Part shown: in pieces, positions 39,136-47,467 of the stretch
Layout: every line of letters begins with the position of its first letter
How positions within the stretch are numbered: the first letter of the stretch is position 1
Assembly: GCF_003324485.1 (NCBI RefSeq)
Contig: NZ_QODK01000005.1
Span: 186,001 to 250,000, forward strand
Source of the DNA: Cohaesibacter intestini
GTDB taxonomy: Bacteria; Pseudomonadota; Alphaproteobacteria; Rhizobiales; Cohaesibacteraceae
Reading direction: 5' to 3'
DNA length: 64,000 nucleotides
Notes under the pieces: model-generated
What the model was told of the DNA's origin: nothing
What the model saw: the letters and a program-made list of their open reading frames with translations, nothing else
Databases searched by the model: none
Program-made: the position numbers and the translations under genes

Positions 39136-40899
39136 TTATTGACTGGCAATATAGATGGTCTGGATCAGGCAGATCAGCAGCAGCAAAGCCGAGATGGCTT
39201 TCCAAGCCTGCTCCGGCAGCCTGTCAAACAACGGCCTCTTTGATTGGGATTGATAGCGAAGGCTGGGGGTCCGCATGGCTGCCTCAAACTCAGACAAGGC
39301 GTCAAACCGATGCGCCGGAGACGGAGCGACCGCACGCCGCAATGCATCATCGAGCCAATCGGCGATGGCTCGCTTGTCACTGTGGGCGCGTTTGTATCTC
39401 AGACGCTTGAGGTCGGAGGCCTTGCGCATCTGCGAAACCTGAATGCCGTAAGGCAACGCGCCAGTCAAAAGTTCATAGGCGATGACACCTAGGGAAAACT
39501 GATCCGATTGCCAGCTGATCGCGTCATGAATGTAATATTCCGGTGCGGTATATTGCACCGTACCCATGATCTCGGCTTCGCAGGCATCAGGGCCTGCTTC
39601 CTGCACACCGGCCACATAGACCGATCCGAAATCAATGATGGTCACCCCGAGATCCGGCGTGATGATGATATTTTCTGGCCGCAGATCCTGATGCAGCATT
39701 TCCCGCCGATGCAAGGCACGCAACCCCTTGATGATCTGCTCAAGGATTTCCCGGCACATCTCAATGCTGCGATCGGGATTGTCATGCATCCATTGGCGAA
39801 GGGTCTGTCCGGCCACATAATCGGTCAGAATATACAGGTGCGAGCGTTGTCCATGGGCCTTGGGTGCGGACATCAGATAGTCACTATCCAGTCGTCTTGC
39901 GACCCATTCCTCAATCATGAAACGGCGCATGGCCCGCTCGTCGGCAAGAACTTCGCTGGCCGGTATCTTGAAAGCCACTTTCTGCCCATCCGGCAGAGCA
40001 GCCAGAAAAATGTGTGAGCGGTGATTGGCATGCAGCTCCCGAAGGAGCATGATGCCGTCAATCACATCTCCTGCCTTTGGGGCAACCGGGAAGGGCTTGA
40101 GATCCCCGTCAGGCGAAAAGACCAACGCGTCATCATCAGGCACGCGATCAATCAGCAAGATTTGCAGAGTGGCATTGTCATCACAGCCCCGCGCCATCGC
40201 CGCCTCGATGATCTGCCCGGCAGCCCGGTCAAGATCGTCAGACGTCGCGATGGCGTCAATAACCAGATCCTTGTCCCAGAATTCGTGCGCCCCATCGGTG
40301 CTCAGAATAAAGACGTCGCCTTGCGATAGCCGCTCCTGCCGATAATCGATCTCGACCGCACTGTCGACGCCAAGGGCACGGGACAAGACCGTCTGGCCAT
40401 CAGCCGTTACGCTGCGATGCGCCCGCGTCAGGGGTTCCAGCGCACTGCCGGAAAGACGCCAGATTCGGCTGTCACCAACCGTGAACAAGTGGGCCGACGG
40501 CCCCTTGAAGACAGCCGCGGCCAGAGTGCAGACATAACCATGGTCCGGATCGCTGATACCCTTGAAGCAACTTTGCGCATGCAGCCAGCTGTTGGTCGCG
40601 CTGATAACACGAGAAATGGAGTTTTTGACCGACCAGGCCTCCGGCGTCGCATAATAATCGCTCATCAGGGATTTGATGGCCGTGTGCGCCGCGGTCCGGC
40701 CATGATCCGAGCTGGAGATTCCGTCGGCAATCGCAATCAGAATACCCTTCGAAACCAAGGCCGAACCTTCGGGCAAGCTGGCGCCGTAAAAATCGTCATT
40801 GCGTGCCTTGGGACCAGTCGCACTCGCCTGACCAAGGGAGACCATGGCCTTTGCCTTATCAAACAGGTTTGGTGCACTGGATTTCAACAAAGCAAACAT
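39136..40899 (-). CDS. PP2C phosphatase-Ser/Thr kinase fusion with C-terminal membrane anchor
   Basis: 587 residues. The N-terminal PP2C domain (about 20-255) has metal-binding DD35-36, DG59-60, GDSR (142-145), TDG (201-203) and DDN (240-242). The Hanks-type kinase domain (about 280-545) has the ATP lysine K311 (VAFK), HQDLRPEN (403-410, with Q replacing R of HRD) and DFG (423-425). One transmembrane helix lies at 566-585. Opposing activities in one chain suggest a switch on a membrane target. It lies between cynS and the nitrite channel gene; similar fusions occur beside nitrite/nitrate genes in other proteobacteria. The start is uncertain: ATG at 40845 is an alternative. Confidence 0.9.
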   Translation of the reverse strand: MFALLKSSAPNLFDKAKAMVSLGQASATGPKARNDDFYGASLPEGSALVSKGILIAIADGISSSDHGRTAAHTAIKSLMSDYYATPEAWSVKNSISRVISATNSWLHAQSCFKGISDPDHGYVCTLAAAVFKGPSAHLFTVGDSRIWRLSGSALEPLTRAHRSVTADGQTVLSRALGVDSAVEIDYRQERLSQGDVFILSTDGAHEFWDKDLVIDAIATSDDLDRAAGQIIEAAMARGCDDNATLQILLIDRVPDDDALVFSPDGDLKPFPVAPKAGDVIDGIMLLRELHANHRSHIFLAALPDGQKVAFKIPASEVLADERAMRRFMIEEWVARRLDSDYLMSAPKAHGQRSHLYILTDYVAGQTLRQWMHDNPDRSIEMCREILEQIIKGLRALHRREMLHQDLRPENIIITPDLGVTIIDFGSVYVAGVQEAGPDACEAEIMGTVQYTAPEYYIHDAISWQSDQFSLGVIAYELLTGALPYGIQVSQMRKASDLKRLRYKRAHSDKRAIADWLDDALRRAVAPSPAHRFDALSEFEAAMRTPSLRYQSQSKRPLFDRLPEQAWKAISALLLLICLIQTIYIASQ

Positions 40900-40998
40900 C
40901 TCTGACTGGGCGTGGAAAGAGCAGGCTGGATGGCCAGGCTGGATGGCAAGACACCACCCAGCCCTTTGGTTTCATCTCACCTCAAGGGTGACTGCGCA

Positions 40999-41835
40999 TC
41001 ACTCAGCCGGTTCAGCAACCGTGCCGACTGGACGGCGCGATGGCGAGGTGCGGAAATGAGTCGCGTAGATCATGCCGCCCACGAAGGTCAGACCACCAAC
41101 GAGGTTGCCGACAATGACCGGAATTTCGTTGTAGGCGAGATACTCGAACCAACCGAAATTGCCGCCCAGCATGATGCCTGATGGGAACAGGAACATGTTG
41201 ACGATGGAATGCTCGAAGCCGAGATAGAAGAAGACAAGGATCGGCATCCACATGGCCATGATCTTGCCCGACACAGTGTTGGACATCATCGCAGCAACCA
41301 CGCCGGTGGACACCATCCAGTTGCACATCACCGCCCGAATGAAGACCGTCAGGAAGCCAGCAGCACCCGCTGCCGCATATCCCACCGTACGGGTCTCACC
41401 GATCACTCCGATTTTTTGCCCAACCGCATTCGGCTCTTGCGAGAAACCCATGGTGAAGATGATCGCCATGAAGATGGCTGTGGTCATCGCACCGGCAAAG
41501 TTGCCGATAAAGACCAGTCCCCAGTTGCGCAAGACGCCGCCCCATGTCACGCCAGACCGTTTGGCAAGAAGCGCCAGAGGGGCAAGCGTGAAGACACCGG
41601 TCAGAAGGTCAAAGCCCAGCAGATAGAGCATGCAGAAGCCGACCGGGAACAACAAAGACGCAACAAGGAAGTTGCCGGTATTCACCGCAATGGTCACTGC
41701 AAAAGCCGCAGCCAGCGCCAGAATGGCACCCGCCATATAGGCCCTGATCAGCGTATCCTTGGTGGACATGAAGACTTTTGCTTCCCCAGCTTCAATCATC
41801 TGGACCGCAAATTCAGAGGGTTTCACATATGCCAT
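40999..41835 (-). CDS. Formate/nitrite transporter (FocA/NirC family)
   Basis: 278-residue pentameric channel protein with about six transmembrane helices. The central-gate histidine is H209 in GFEHSIVNM, at the same number as in FocA. The VKPSEFAVQMIEAGE N-terminus and LLTGVFTL are typical. AGGAG precedes ATG at 41835. Next to nirA and cynS, nitrite import is the likely role. Confidence 0.92.
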   Translation of the reverse strand: MAYVKPSEFAVQMIEAGEAKVFMSTKDTLIRAYMAGAILALAAAFAVTIAVNTGNFLVASLLFPVGFCMLYLLGFDLLTGVFTLAPLALLAKRSGVTWGGVLRNWGLVFIGNFAGAMTTAIFMAIIFTMGFSQEPNAVGQKIGVIGETRTVGYAAAGAAGFLTVFIRAVMCNWMVSTGVVAAMMSNTVSGKIMAMWMPILVFFYLGFEHSIVNMFLFPSGIMLGGNFGWFEYLAYNEIPVIVGNLVGGLTFVGGMIYATHFRTSPSRRPVGTVAEPAE

Positions 41836-42339
41836 AGAACAACTCCTAAAAGGCTCATTCGCTCCCGCAGGAGCAGTTGGGATCTAGGCAAAATGGGGCT
41901 AGCCAGCCTGAGCGGGTGAATTGTCTGAAAAGGGAGCAACGAAGGGAATCCGTGTGCGGTCACGCCGCAAGAAAGACCGCGTGTTTGTCAGGGCTGGATA
42001 GCAACATTGCCTATGGATGTCCGCCGTTGGACAATCAATAAAAGGTTCAATAAACCTGATCTCACTTATGCATGGAGCGTGCCAGTTCCCGGAGTTATTC
42101 GGTAAACTACTTAGTATCAAACACTTAATAAGAAGACTGAAGAAGAAGACTGAAAAAGAAGGCTCACATCGGTCTGGGCGACCGGCCTCAAGCATGAACA
42201 AAAATTAATCTATTTTTCCATGATGGCTAAAATTTAACCAACCTGTCATGGTGGGGCTGCCTTCTACCAACCACCATATGCAAGCCCAACCTACACGAGG
42301 ACAGATCGTTCGGCTTGCCCGCTTCATGACACCCGGACA
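41836..42339. other. Intergenic region upstream of the nitrite channel gene
   Basis: 504 bases without a convincing gene. It should hold the promoter of the channel/kinase/cynS/nirA genes on the minus strand. An imperfect tandem repeat of AGAAGACTGAAGA lies at 42131-42165, and a TGTCC-GCCGTT-GGACA inverted repeat at 42018-42033. No -24/-12 promoter was found. Confidence 0.6.
42131..42165. repeat. Short imperfect tandem repeat
   Basis: Two 13-base units (AGAAGACTGAAGA at 42131, AGAAGACTGAAAA at 42144) and a decayed third unit beginning AGAAGGCT. It is purine-rich on the plus strand. Function unknown. Confidence 0.6.
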
Positions 42340-43041
42340 TCACCTGTCAGCAGAGATGGCCTCAAGGGGAAACAACGCCTCAAAGGCCTTCGTCCCTTTT
42401 GGCGAGAAGGCGATGACCCGTGTTGCCTGATCGCGCCTGAGCCACGCCAACGCTTCAAAACGCGCCAGAAAGGCGCGCCCGAGACTACCCGCCAAATGCG
42501 AGCGCCGCTCGCTCCAGTCAAGACACTCCCGGCACAAAGACGCCCGCCCTTTGCTGAGCGACGCGAGGTCGATACCAAGCTCGGCGACAAAAGCTGCACC
42601 GGATGCAGTGAGAACCAGCGCATCATCCTCAAACACCAGATGACCTTGTGCAACCAGACTGTCGAACATCTGCGTGCCCATGTCACCGGCCAGATGATTG
42701 TAGCAAACCCGCGCCTTTCTGAGCGCATCATCCTTCGGCCCGGTGCGTCGGCGCAAATGGCCCGCTCCAGCCGCAAGCCCCATCAACCCTTCGAGCACAT
42801 GAGCAACCTCATCGCTTGCCAGCGAGAAATATTTGTGTCGCCCCTGCTTGCGCTGCCGCAACAGGCCTCCGCGATCAAGCTTGGCAAGATGGGCACTGGC
42901 AGTCTGCAAGGTAACACCGGCTTCTGCCGCCAGTTCACTAGCCGTCAAGGCCTTGCCCGACATCAGCGCGGTCAACATGTTGGCACGCGCCGGGTCGCCA
43001 ATGAGGGCTGCAATCTGGGCTATGTTTGGTCCTTCTTTCAT
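42340..43041 (-). CDS. ArsR-family transcriptional regulator with C-terminal extension
   Basis: 233-residue regulator. The N-terminal winged helix (about 5-85) shows IGDPARANMLTALM and LTASELAAEAGVTLQTASAHLAKL. The longer C-terminal domain is that of the two-domain ArsR subgroup, with CYNHLAGDMG and SLCRECLDWSERRSHLAG. It lies divergently from two small genes encoding dimeric alpha-beta barrel proteins and probably controls them. No clear Shine-Dalgarno precedes ATG at 43041. Confidence 0.87.
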   Translation of the reverse strand: MKEGPNIAQIAALIGDPARANMLTALMSGKALTASELAAEAGVTLQTASAHLAKLDRGGLLRQRKQGRHKYFSLASDEVAHVLEGLMGLAAGAGHLRRRTGPKDDALRKARVCYNHLAGDMGTQMFDSLVAQGHLVFEDDALVLTASGAAFVAELGIDLASLSKGRASLCRECLDWSERRSHLAGSLGRAFLARFEALAWLRRDQATRVIAFSPKGTKAFEALFPLEAISADR

Positions 43042-43114
43042 AGTTCGACCATAACCGAAGCATCAACGTCAGGCAATGGGCTATCCTCGCACCAATCAAC
43101 CAAAGGAGATCACC

Positions 43115-43444
43115 ATGCTGACCTGCATCATCCGCTATCACATCGACCCGACGAAAAAGCAGCAATTCATCGACTATTCTCAAAATTGGGGTCAGGCCAT
43201 TCCTCGCTGTGGTGCCGGCCTCATTGGCTATTATGCCCCGCACGAGGGATCCTCGACGCTGGCCTATGGTATCTACAACATCCCCAGTCTTGCCGCCTAT
43301 GAAGCCTATCGCGAACGCCTGAGGGCCGACCCGCTGGGGCAGGAAAACTATGCCTTTGCGCAGAAAGAGAAATTCCTGCTGCGGGAGGACAGAACTTTCC
43401 TGAAATGCGTCTCGTCTCCCACGCCATCGGAGCCGCACTCATGA
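43115..43444 (+). CDS. NIPSNAP-family protein
   Basis: 109-residue ferredoxin-fold protein with MLTCIIRYHIDPTKKQQFIDY at the start (two segments) and ENYAFAQKEKFLLREDRTFLK near the end. ATG at 43115 is preceded by GGAGATCACC. The biochemical role is unknown. The pair with an antibiotic-monooxygenase-like gene under a divergent ArsR regulator is seen in other bacteria. Confidence 0.82.
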   Translation: MLTCIIRYHIDPTKKQQFIDYSQNWGQAIPRCGAGLIGYYAPHEGSSTLAYGIYNIPSLAAYEAYRERLRADPLGQENYAFAQKEKFLLREDRTFLKCVSSPTPSEPHS

Positions 43445-43794
43445 TTGCGGTGATTTTCGAGGTTTATGTCACCGAGGGGCGCAAGGCCGATTATCTCACC
43501 ATCGCCGCGGCCATTCGCCCGATGCTCGAACAGATTGATGGCTTCCTCTCGGTTGAACGCTTCCAGAGCCTGACCGAGCCGAACAAGATGCTCTCCCTGT
43601 CTTTTTTCGAGCATGAAGACGCCATAGCCCAATGGCGCAATCTTGCAACCCACCGGCAAGCACAAGGCAAGGGACGAGCTGAGGGGCATGACGCAGTGTT
43701 TGACGATTATCGCCTGCGTGTCGCCAGTGTGTTGCGGGACTATGGCAAATTCGACCGACAGCAAGCCCCAATAGACAGCGAGGAAAAAGATTAG
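43441..43794 (+). CDS. Antibiotic biosynthesis monooxygenase (ABM)-domain protein
   Basis: 117-residue dimeric alpha-beta barrel protein with MIAVIFEVYVTEGRKADYL and SVERFQSLTEPNKMLSLSFFE. ATG at 43441 overlaps the preceding stop as ATGA, so the two products are translationally coupled. Members include quinol or haem-degrading monooxygenases, but no residues here decide a substrate. Confidence 0.82.
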   Translation: MIAVIFEVYVTEGRKADYLTIAAAIRPMLEQIDGFLSVERFQSLTEPNKMLSLSFFEHEDAIAQWRNLATHRQAQGKGRAEGHDAVFDDYRLRVASVLRDYGKFDRQQAPIDSEEKD

Positions 43795-43821
43795 TCGCGA
43801 AAAAATCCGCCAAGCAACATG

Positions 43822-43875
43822 CGCTCTCCCACCCATCCAGCAAAGCAGTCACCTCTGGTGGATGGGTGGGGAGCG
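43822..43875. repeat. Long inverted repeat after the ABM gene
   Basis: The arms CGCTCTCCCACCCATCCA (43822-43839) and TGGATGGGTGGGGAGCG (43859-43875) pair nearly perfectly. No T-run follows on either strand, so it is not a textbook intrinsic terminator, although it follows a gene end. Confidence 0.7.
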
Positions 43876-44151
43876 ACCACACGCCAACGCCCTCATACAA
43901 CCGCTTGAGCAAAGATCCAATAAGTCAGAGCAATAAATTGGACGAATATTTACAAAACAAACCAAGAAAAGCACAAATAATCTTTCAAAAAGATCCGGTC
44001 ATTCGATCATTGATTTAAATCCATTGAAGAACAGCCCCATTTACATATAAGTTAAAAGAAATATTGAATCTTCAAACGAATAACCAACAATGTTTTTGCA
44101 AAGACGGTGCATGCCTTGAGGAGCGCCCCAAACAATGGGAAGGCAAATCGC
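43876..44151. other. AT-rich intergenic region before the histidine kinase gene
   Basis: 276 bases, clearly richer in A and T than the flanks. No reading frame, tRNA or strong promoter element stood out. It presumably holds the promoter of the two-component pair. Confidence 0.5.
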
Positions 44152-46116
44152 GTGAAGACTTCAAGACAATTGGAACCATCAAAAATCCCGGTCCTGCTTC
44201 TGGTTGGCATAACAACCGCACTGGGGGGGCTAACAGTCATGGGAATCTGGCTGTTACAACTCGAGTTTTTTGTCACCACCTTCCCAATCATCTTTGCGAT
44301 GCAGTTCAACACCGCTTTGTGCTTTGTGTTGACAGGCGGGGCCTTCATTGTCACTGCCATCTATCAGCCGGTTACGCCCCACTTCCTGAGCGCCCCGGCG
44401 GGACTTCTCGCGGGTCTCTCGCTCCTTCAATATTGGTTCGGCACGTCAATCGGCATCGACACCTTGCTGCTTGATCCCTTCGTGAGTATCGGCGCGTCAG
44501 AGCCCGGACGAATGTCTCCCACCACAGCGATTTGTTTTTTGCTTGTGGCTATCGGCCTTTCCCTGTCCCGCGCGGACAGTTTCAGAAAGGCCCGCATGGG
44601 GTTGGGGCTAGCGACTATCTGCATTGCCACCTTCACCGTGATCGGTTATGCCATTCATCTGGAATCCAGCCTCGACTGGATCGGCGTGCCGCGCATGTCT
44701 CCTCATACAGGCATCGGTTTCATTGCCTTGGGATTTGGGTTGGTCCATACCGGTTCGAACAATGGGCGCATCTATGTGATCCTCTTGGTCGCACCTTTGC
44801 TGCTGATCCTGTTTGCCTTTTTTGTGCTTGTCACCCAATCATCCTCGGATCTCTCGCAGTTGATCATGACGTATCTTCTGCTTGAAGACAAACAGTCCGA
44901 GACAATGAACAAGCTTTCCATTGTCATTGTTGCTGCCGTCCTGCTCTATTTGGGCTTGACCCTTTATGCATTGTGGCACGCCCGACGCAGTATCCAGAAC
45001 ATGAGGGCCGTCGAAAGAAGCAAGGCGCAGATGGCTGCAATCATCGATCAGGTAACGGACGGCATCATCCTGATTGACGAACGAGGCAGCATTCTGTCTG
45101 CCAATGAGGCAAGCGTCGATATGTTCGGCTTTGAGAGAAGCGAGATGATCGGACAAAATGTCTCCATCCTGATGCCTCAGGATATTGCCAAACACCACCA
45201 GAGCTATCTCGAAAACTCCGATCAAAACAGCATAGCCAAGATCATCTCCAACTATCGAAAGCTGGAAGCCAGGCATAAATGTGGCCGCACCTTTCCGATC
45301 GAATTGTCCGTATCCCGGATCGACGCGCAGGAACAGGTCATGTTTAGCGGCATGATCCGGGATATCTCCCATCGCAGGCAAACCGAAGCCGCCTTGCTGG
45401 CAGCCAATGCGGAACTGGAGGACTTTGCCTACCGCACATCCCATGATCTGCGCTCGCCCATCGCATCAGCGATCGGACTGGTTCGCATTTGCGAAACACA
45501 ATTGCAGGACAGAGAACTGGCCCTCCTTGAGGAAAATCTGACGCGTCTGCATAACAACTTTCTGCGCCTCGACAGCCTGATTGAAAACATCATCGAGGTC
45601 ACACGCGCCCGCCTGATGGTGGAAGGTCCGACTGAGTTTCCGGTTCGCGAGACGATCGAAGAACTGTTGACCGAGTTGAGCCATCTGGATGGCTATGCCG
45701 ACATGACCTTGCACATCGACATTGATCCGGAGCTTGCCATCGAAACCAGTCTGACCAAGTTTCAGATGATCATCAGAAATCTGCTTTCCAATGCCGTGAA
45801 ATACCGCGACAGGAACGAAGCCAAGTCCAAAATGCATATTTCCGCTCAGCAATCGGACCAAACTCTGGTGCTGACATTCACCGACAACGGTATTGGGATC
45901 CCGCCAGAGGCTCAACCGAAATTGTTCGAAATGTTCAGGCGCTTTCATCCCAAAGTAGCGGTCGGGAGCGGTCTGGGAATGTATATCATGAAGAAATGCT
46001 CGGAAGCGTTAGGCGGATCGATCCGGTTTGAACCACAGCCCAAAGGCAGCCGTTTCATCCTCGAACTGCCAAATGGAGGATATGATGTCCCTGAGGAAAA
46101 TCCTGATCGTCGATGA
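44152..46116 (+). CDS. Membrane PAS-sensor histidine kinase
   Basis: 654 residues with the preferred GTG start at 44152, eight bases after GGAAGG; a GTG at 44107 lacks a ribosome-binding site. About eight transmembrane helices fill residues 12-276. A PAS domain follows (about 289-409; GIILIDERGSILSANEAS), then HisKA with H431 (YRTSHDLRSP) and HATPase with LLSNAVKYRD, DNGIGIP and GSGLGMYI. The signal is unknown. Its stop region overlaps the response regulator gene by 32 bases, so the two are a cognate pair. Confidence 0.9.
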   Translation: MKTSRQLEPSKIPVLLLVGITTALGGLTVMGIWLLQLEFFVTTFPIIFAMQFNTALCFVLTGGAFIVTAIYQPVTPHFLSAPAGLLAGLSLLQYWFGTSIGIDTLLLDPFVSIGASEPGRMSPTTAICFLLVAIGLSLSRADSFRKARMGLGLATICIATFTVIGYAIHLESSLDWIGVPRMSPHTGIGFIALGFGLVHTGSNNGRIYVILLVAPLLLILFAFFVLVTQSSSDLSQLIMTYLLLEDKQSETMNKLSIVIVAAVLLYLGLTLYALWHARRSIQNMRAVERSKAQMAAIIDQVTDGIILIDERGSILSANEASVDMFGFERSEMIGQNVSILMPQDIAKHHQSYLENSDQNSIAKIISNYRKLEARHKCGRTFPIELSVSRIDAQEQVMFSGMIRDISHRRQTEAALLAANAELEDFAYRTSHDLRSPIASAIGLVRICETQLQDRELALLEENLTRLHNNFLRLDSLIENIIEVTRARLMVEGPTEFPVRETIEELLTELSHLDGYADMTLHIDIDPELAIETSLTKFQMIIRNLLSNAVKYRDRNEAKSKMHISAQQSDQTLVLTFTDNGIGIPPEAQPKLFEMFRRFHPKVAVGSGLGMYIMKKCSEALGGSIRFEPQPKGSRFILELPNGGYDVPEENPDRR

Positions 46117-46474
46117 CGAAGAAGTCGATCAATATATCTGCAAATATGTCATCGAAAAATTCGACCCGACCATTGCGACCCTGTCTGCCTTTAATGGCAG
46201 GGAAGCGCTCGACATTCTGCGCCAAGACGACCCTGATGCGATCATTCTCGACATCAACATGCCAATCATGAATGGCTTCGAGTTTCTCGAACGCTATGCC
46301 GCGGAGTTCGACAACCATGTGCCCGTTGTTGCGATGTTGACCAGTTCGATCCATGACCACGACAGGGACGTTGCCTTGCGCTACGTCTTCGTCGATGTCT
46401 GCTTCCAAAAACCACTCACCGAGGACCATCTGGCACAGCTGGCAAACACCTGGGAGCAATCCACACAAAGCTGA
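46085..46474 (+). CDS. Single-domain response regulator
   Basis: 129-residue CheY-like receiver with no output domain. Phospho-acceptor D56 (ILDINMP), acidic pocket D10/D11, T86 and K109 are in place. ATG at 46085 is preferred over 46082 because of spacing from GGAGG. It probably acts by protein contact, in a phosphorelay or as a phosphate sink. Confidence 0.9.
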   Translation: MSLRKILIVDDEEVDQYICKYVIEKFDPTIATLSAFNGREALDILRQDDPDAIILDINMPIMNGFEFLERYAAEFDNHVPVVAMLTSSIHDHDRDVALRYVFVDVCFQKPLTEDHLAQLANTWEQSTQS

Positions 46475-46537
46475 TGTCACGCGCATCTCGCAAGCCCCGT
46501 CAGGAACAAACCGGGCGCAAGCACAGCATCCGCTGCG

Positions 46538-47449
46538 CTACATCAGCATCAGCCTGTAGTCGATGGACCAAATCTCGCCCTGCGCCAATGACACCCCTGT
46601 CGAGCGATCGATTTGCAGATCATTGCTGTCAAAATAGGATGCAATCGGCTCGACACCCAGACCCACAAAAGGTGCGGATTGATGAGTATCGAACTGGGCC
46701 GGATGGGCAATCCACAACAGGCAATGGGGGAGCTTCTCGGCCTCCCATTGCAGCCGAATGGTCTGTCCAACGTCTCCAAAAAACAGATCCGCTCGCCCCT
46801 CGGTCTGCCACAGCTGCACCAGATCCTGCTGATCAGACAGAGGCAGATCATCAAGATCAACAAAGCAATCGGCGGCCAAAGCCGCTGTGGCAGGTCGCAG
46901 ACAATCAGGGGCTGCCTGAGCCGGACCGGAAGCCGGGATCGACAGAGCCAGCTTCCCATCCTTCATCGGCATCCGAAAAATCGGATGCAGACCAATGGGC
47001 AGGTGACAGGCTTGACGCGCTTCCACCACCAGACGGAAATCCACCGCCGCCTCCCCCGGCACAAGCCGGATATACCGTTCGAGCCGCCGGATCACATGAG
47101 CAGGCGGATAATCGATCTCCAGTGTGATCGCCGTCTGGTCGCGCTCGATCATCCGCCAGGGACGGTTCGAGCAAAAGCCGTGATGCTCCCCATCAGCAGC
47201 AACCGATCCAAACGGCACGCACGGCCATTCCCCGCCGAGGGTTTTCAGATGCGCCGCTCCACTGGCCGGTGGCGTTGCGCTGCCATGCAGCCAGTCCGCC
47301 TCGGCCAGCGGATGAAACGGACGCCCCTCGGGGGTCTGAAAGGCAAGATGATGCAATGCCGCACCGAATGACCAGACCTGAGCACTGGCATGACTGGAAG
47401 CAAGCGTCCAGATTTCGGTTTGAGGTCCAGCGCGACGTTGGTTCAGCAT
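46538..47449 (-). CDS. Aldose 1-epimerase family protein
   Basis: 303-residue mutarotase-fold protein. HHGFCSNRPW, GLHPIFRMP and LGVEPIASYFDSN are the recognisable family segments. It interconverts sugar anomers. The gene lies 18 bases downstream of the sugar ABC transporter ATPase on the same strand, as in Pseudomonas glucose uptake operons. Confidence 0.8.
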   Translation of the reverse strand: MLNQRRAGPQTEIWTLASSHASAQVWSFGAALHHLAFQTPEGRPFHPLAEADWLHGSATPPASGAAHLKTLGGEWPCVPFGSVAADGEHHGFCSNRPWRMIERDQTAITLEIDYPPAHVIRRLERYIRLVPGEAAVDFRLVVEARQACHLPIGLHPIFRMPMKDGKLALSIPASGPAQAAPDCLRPATAALAADCFVDLDDLPLSDQQDLVQLWQTEGRADLFFGDVGQTIRLQWEAEKLPHCLLWIAHPAQFDTHQSAPFVGLGVEPIASYFDSNDLQIDRSTGVSLAQGEIWSIDYRLMLM

Positions 47450-47467
47450 AATTGGATCTATCCGTCT

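Noticed and set aside
41899-41917. TGG...TGC pair on the minus strand upstream of the channel gene, resembling a sigma-54 promoter
   Set aside because: The spacing is three bases too long for a -24/-12 element.
42018-42033. TGTCCGCCGTTGGACA, a formal TGT-N10-ACA NifA site upstream of the nitrite channel gene
   Set aside because: No -24/-12 element with correct spacing was found between it and either neighbouring gene. A single match to six fixed bases is expected by chance.
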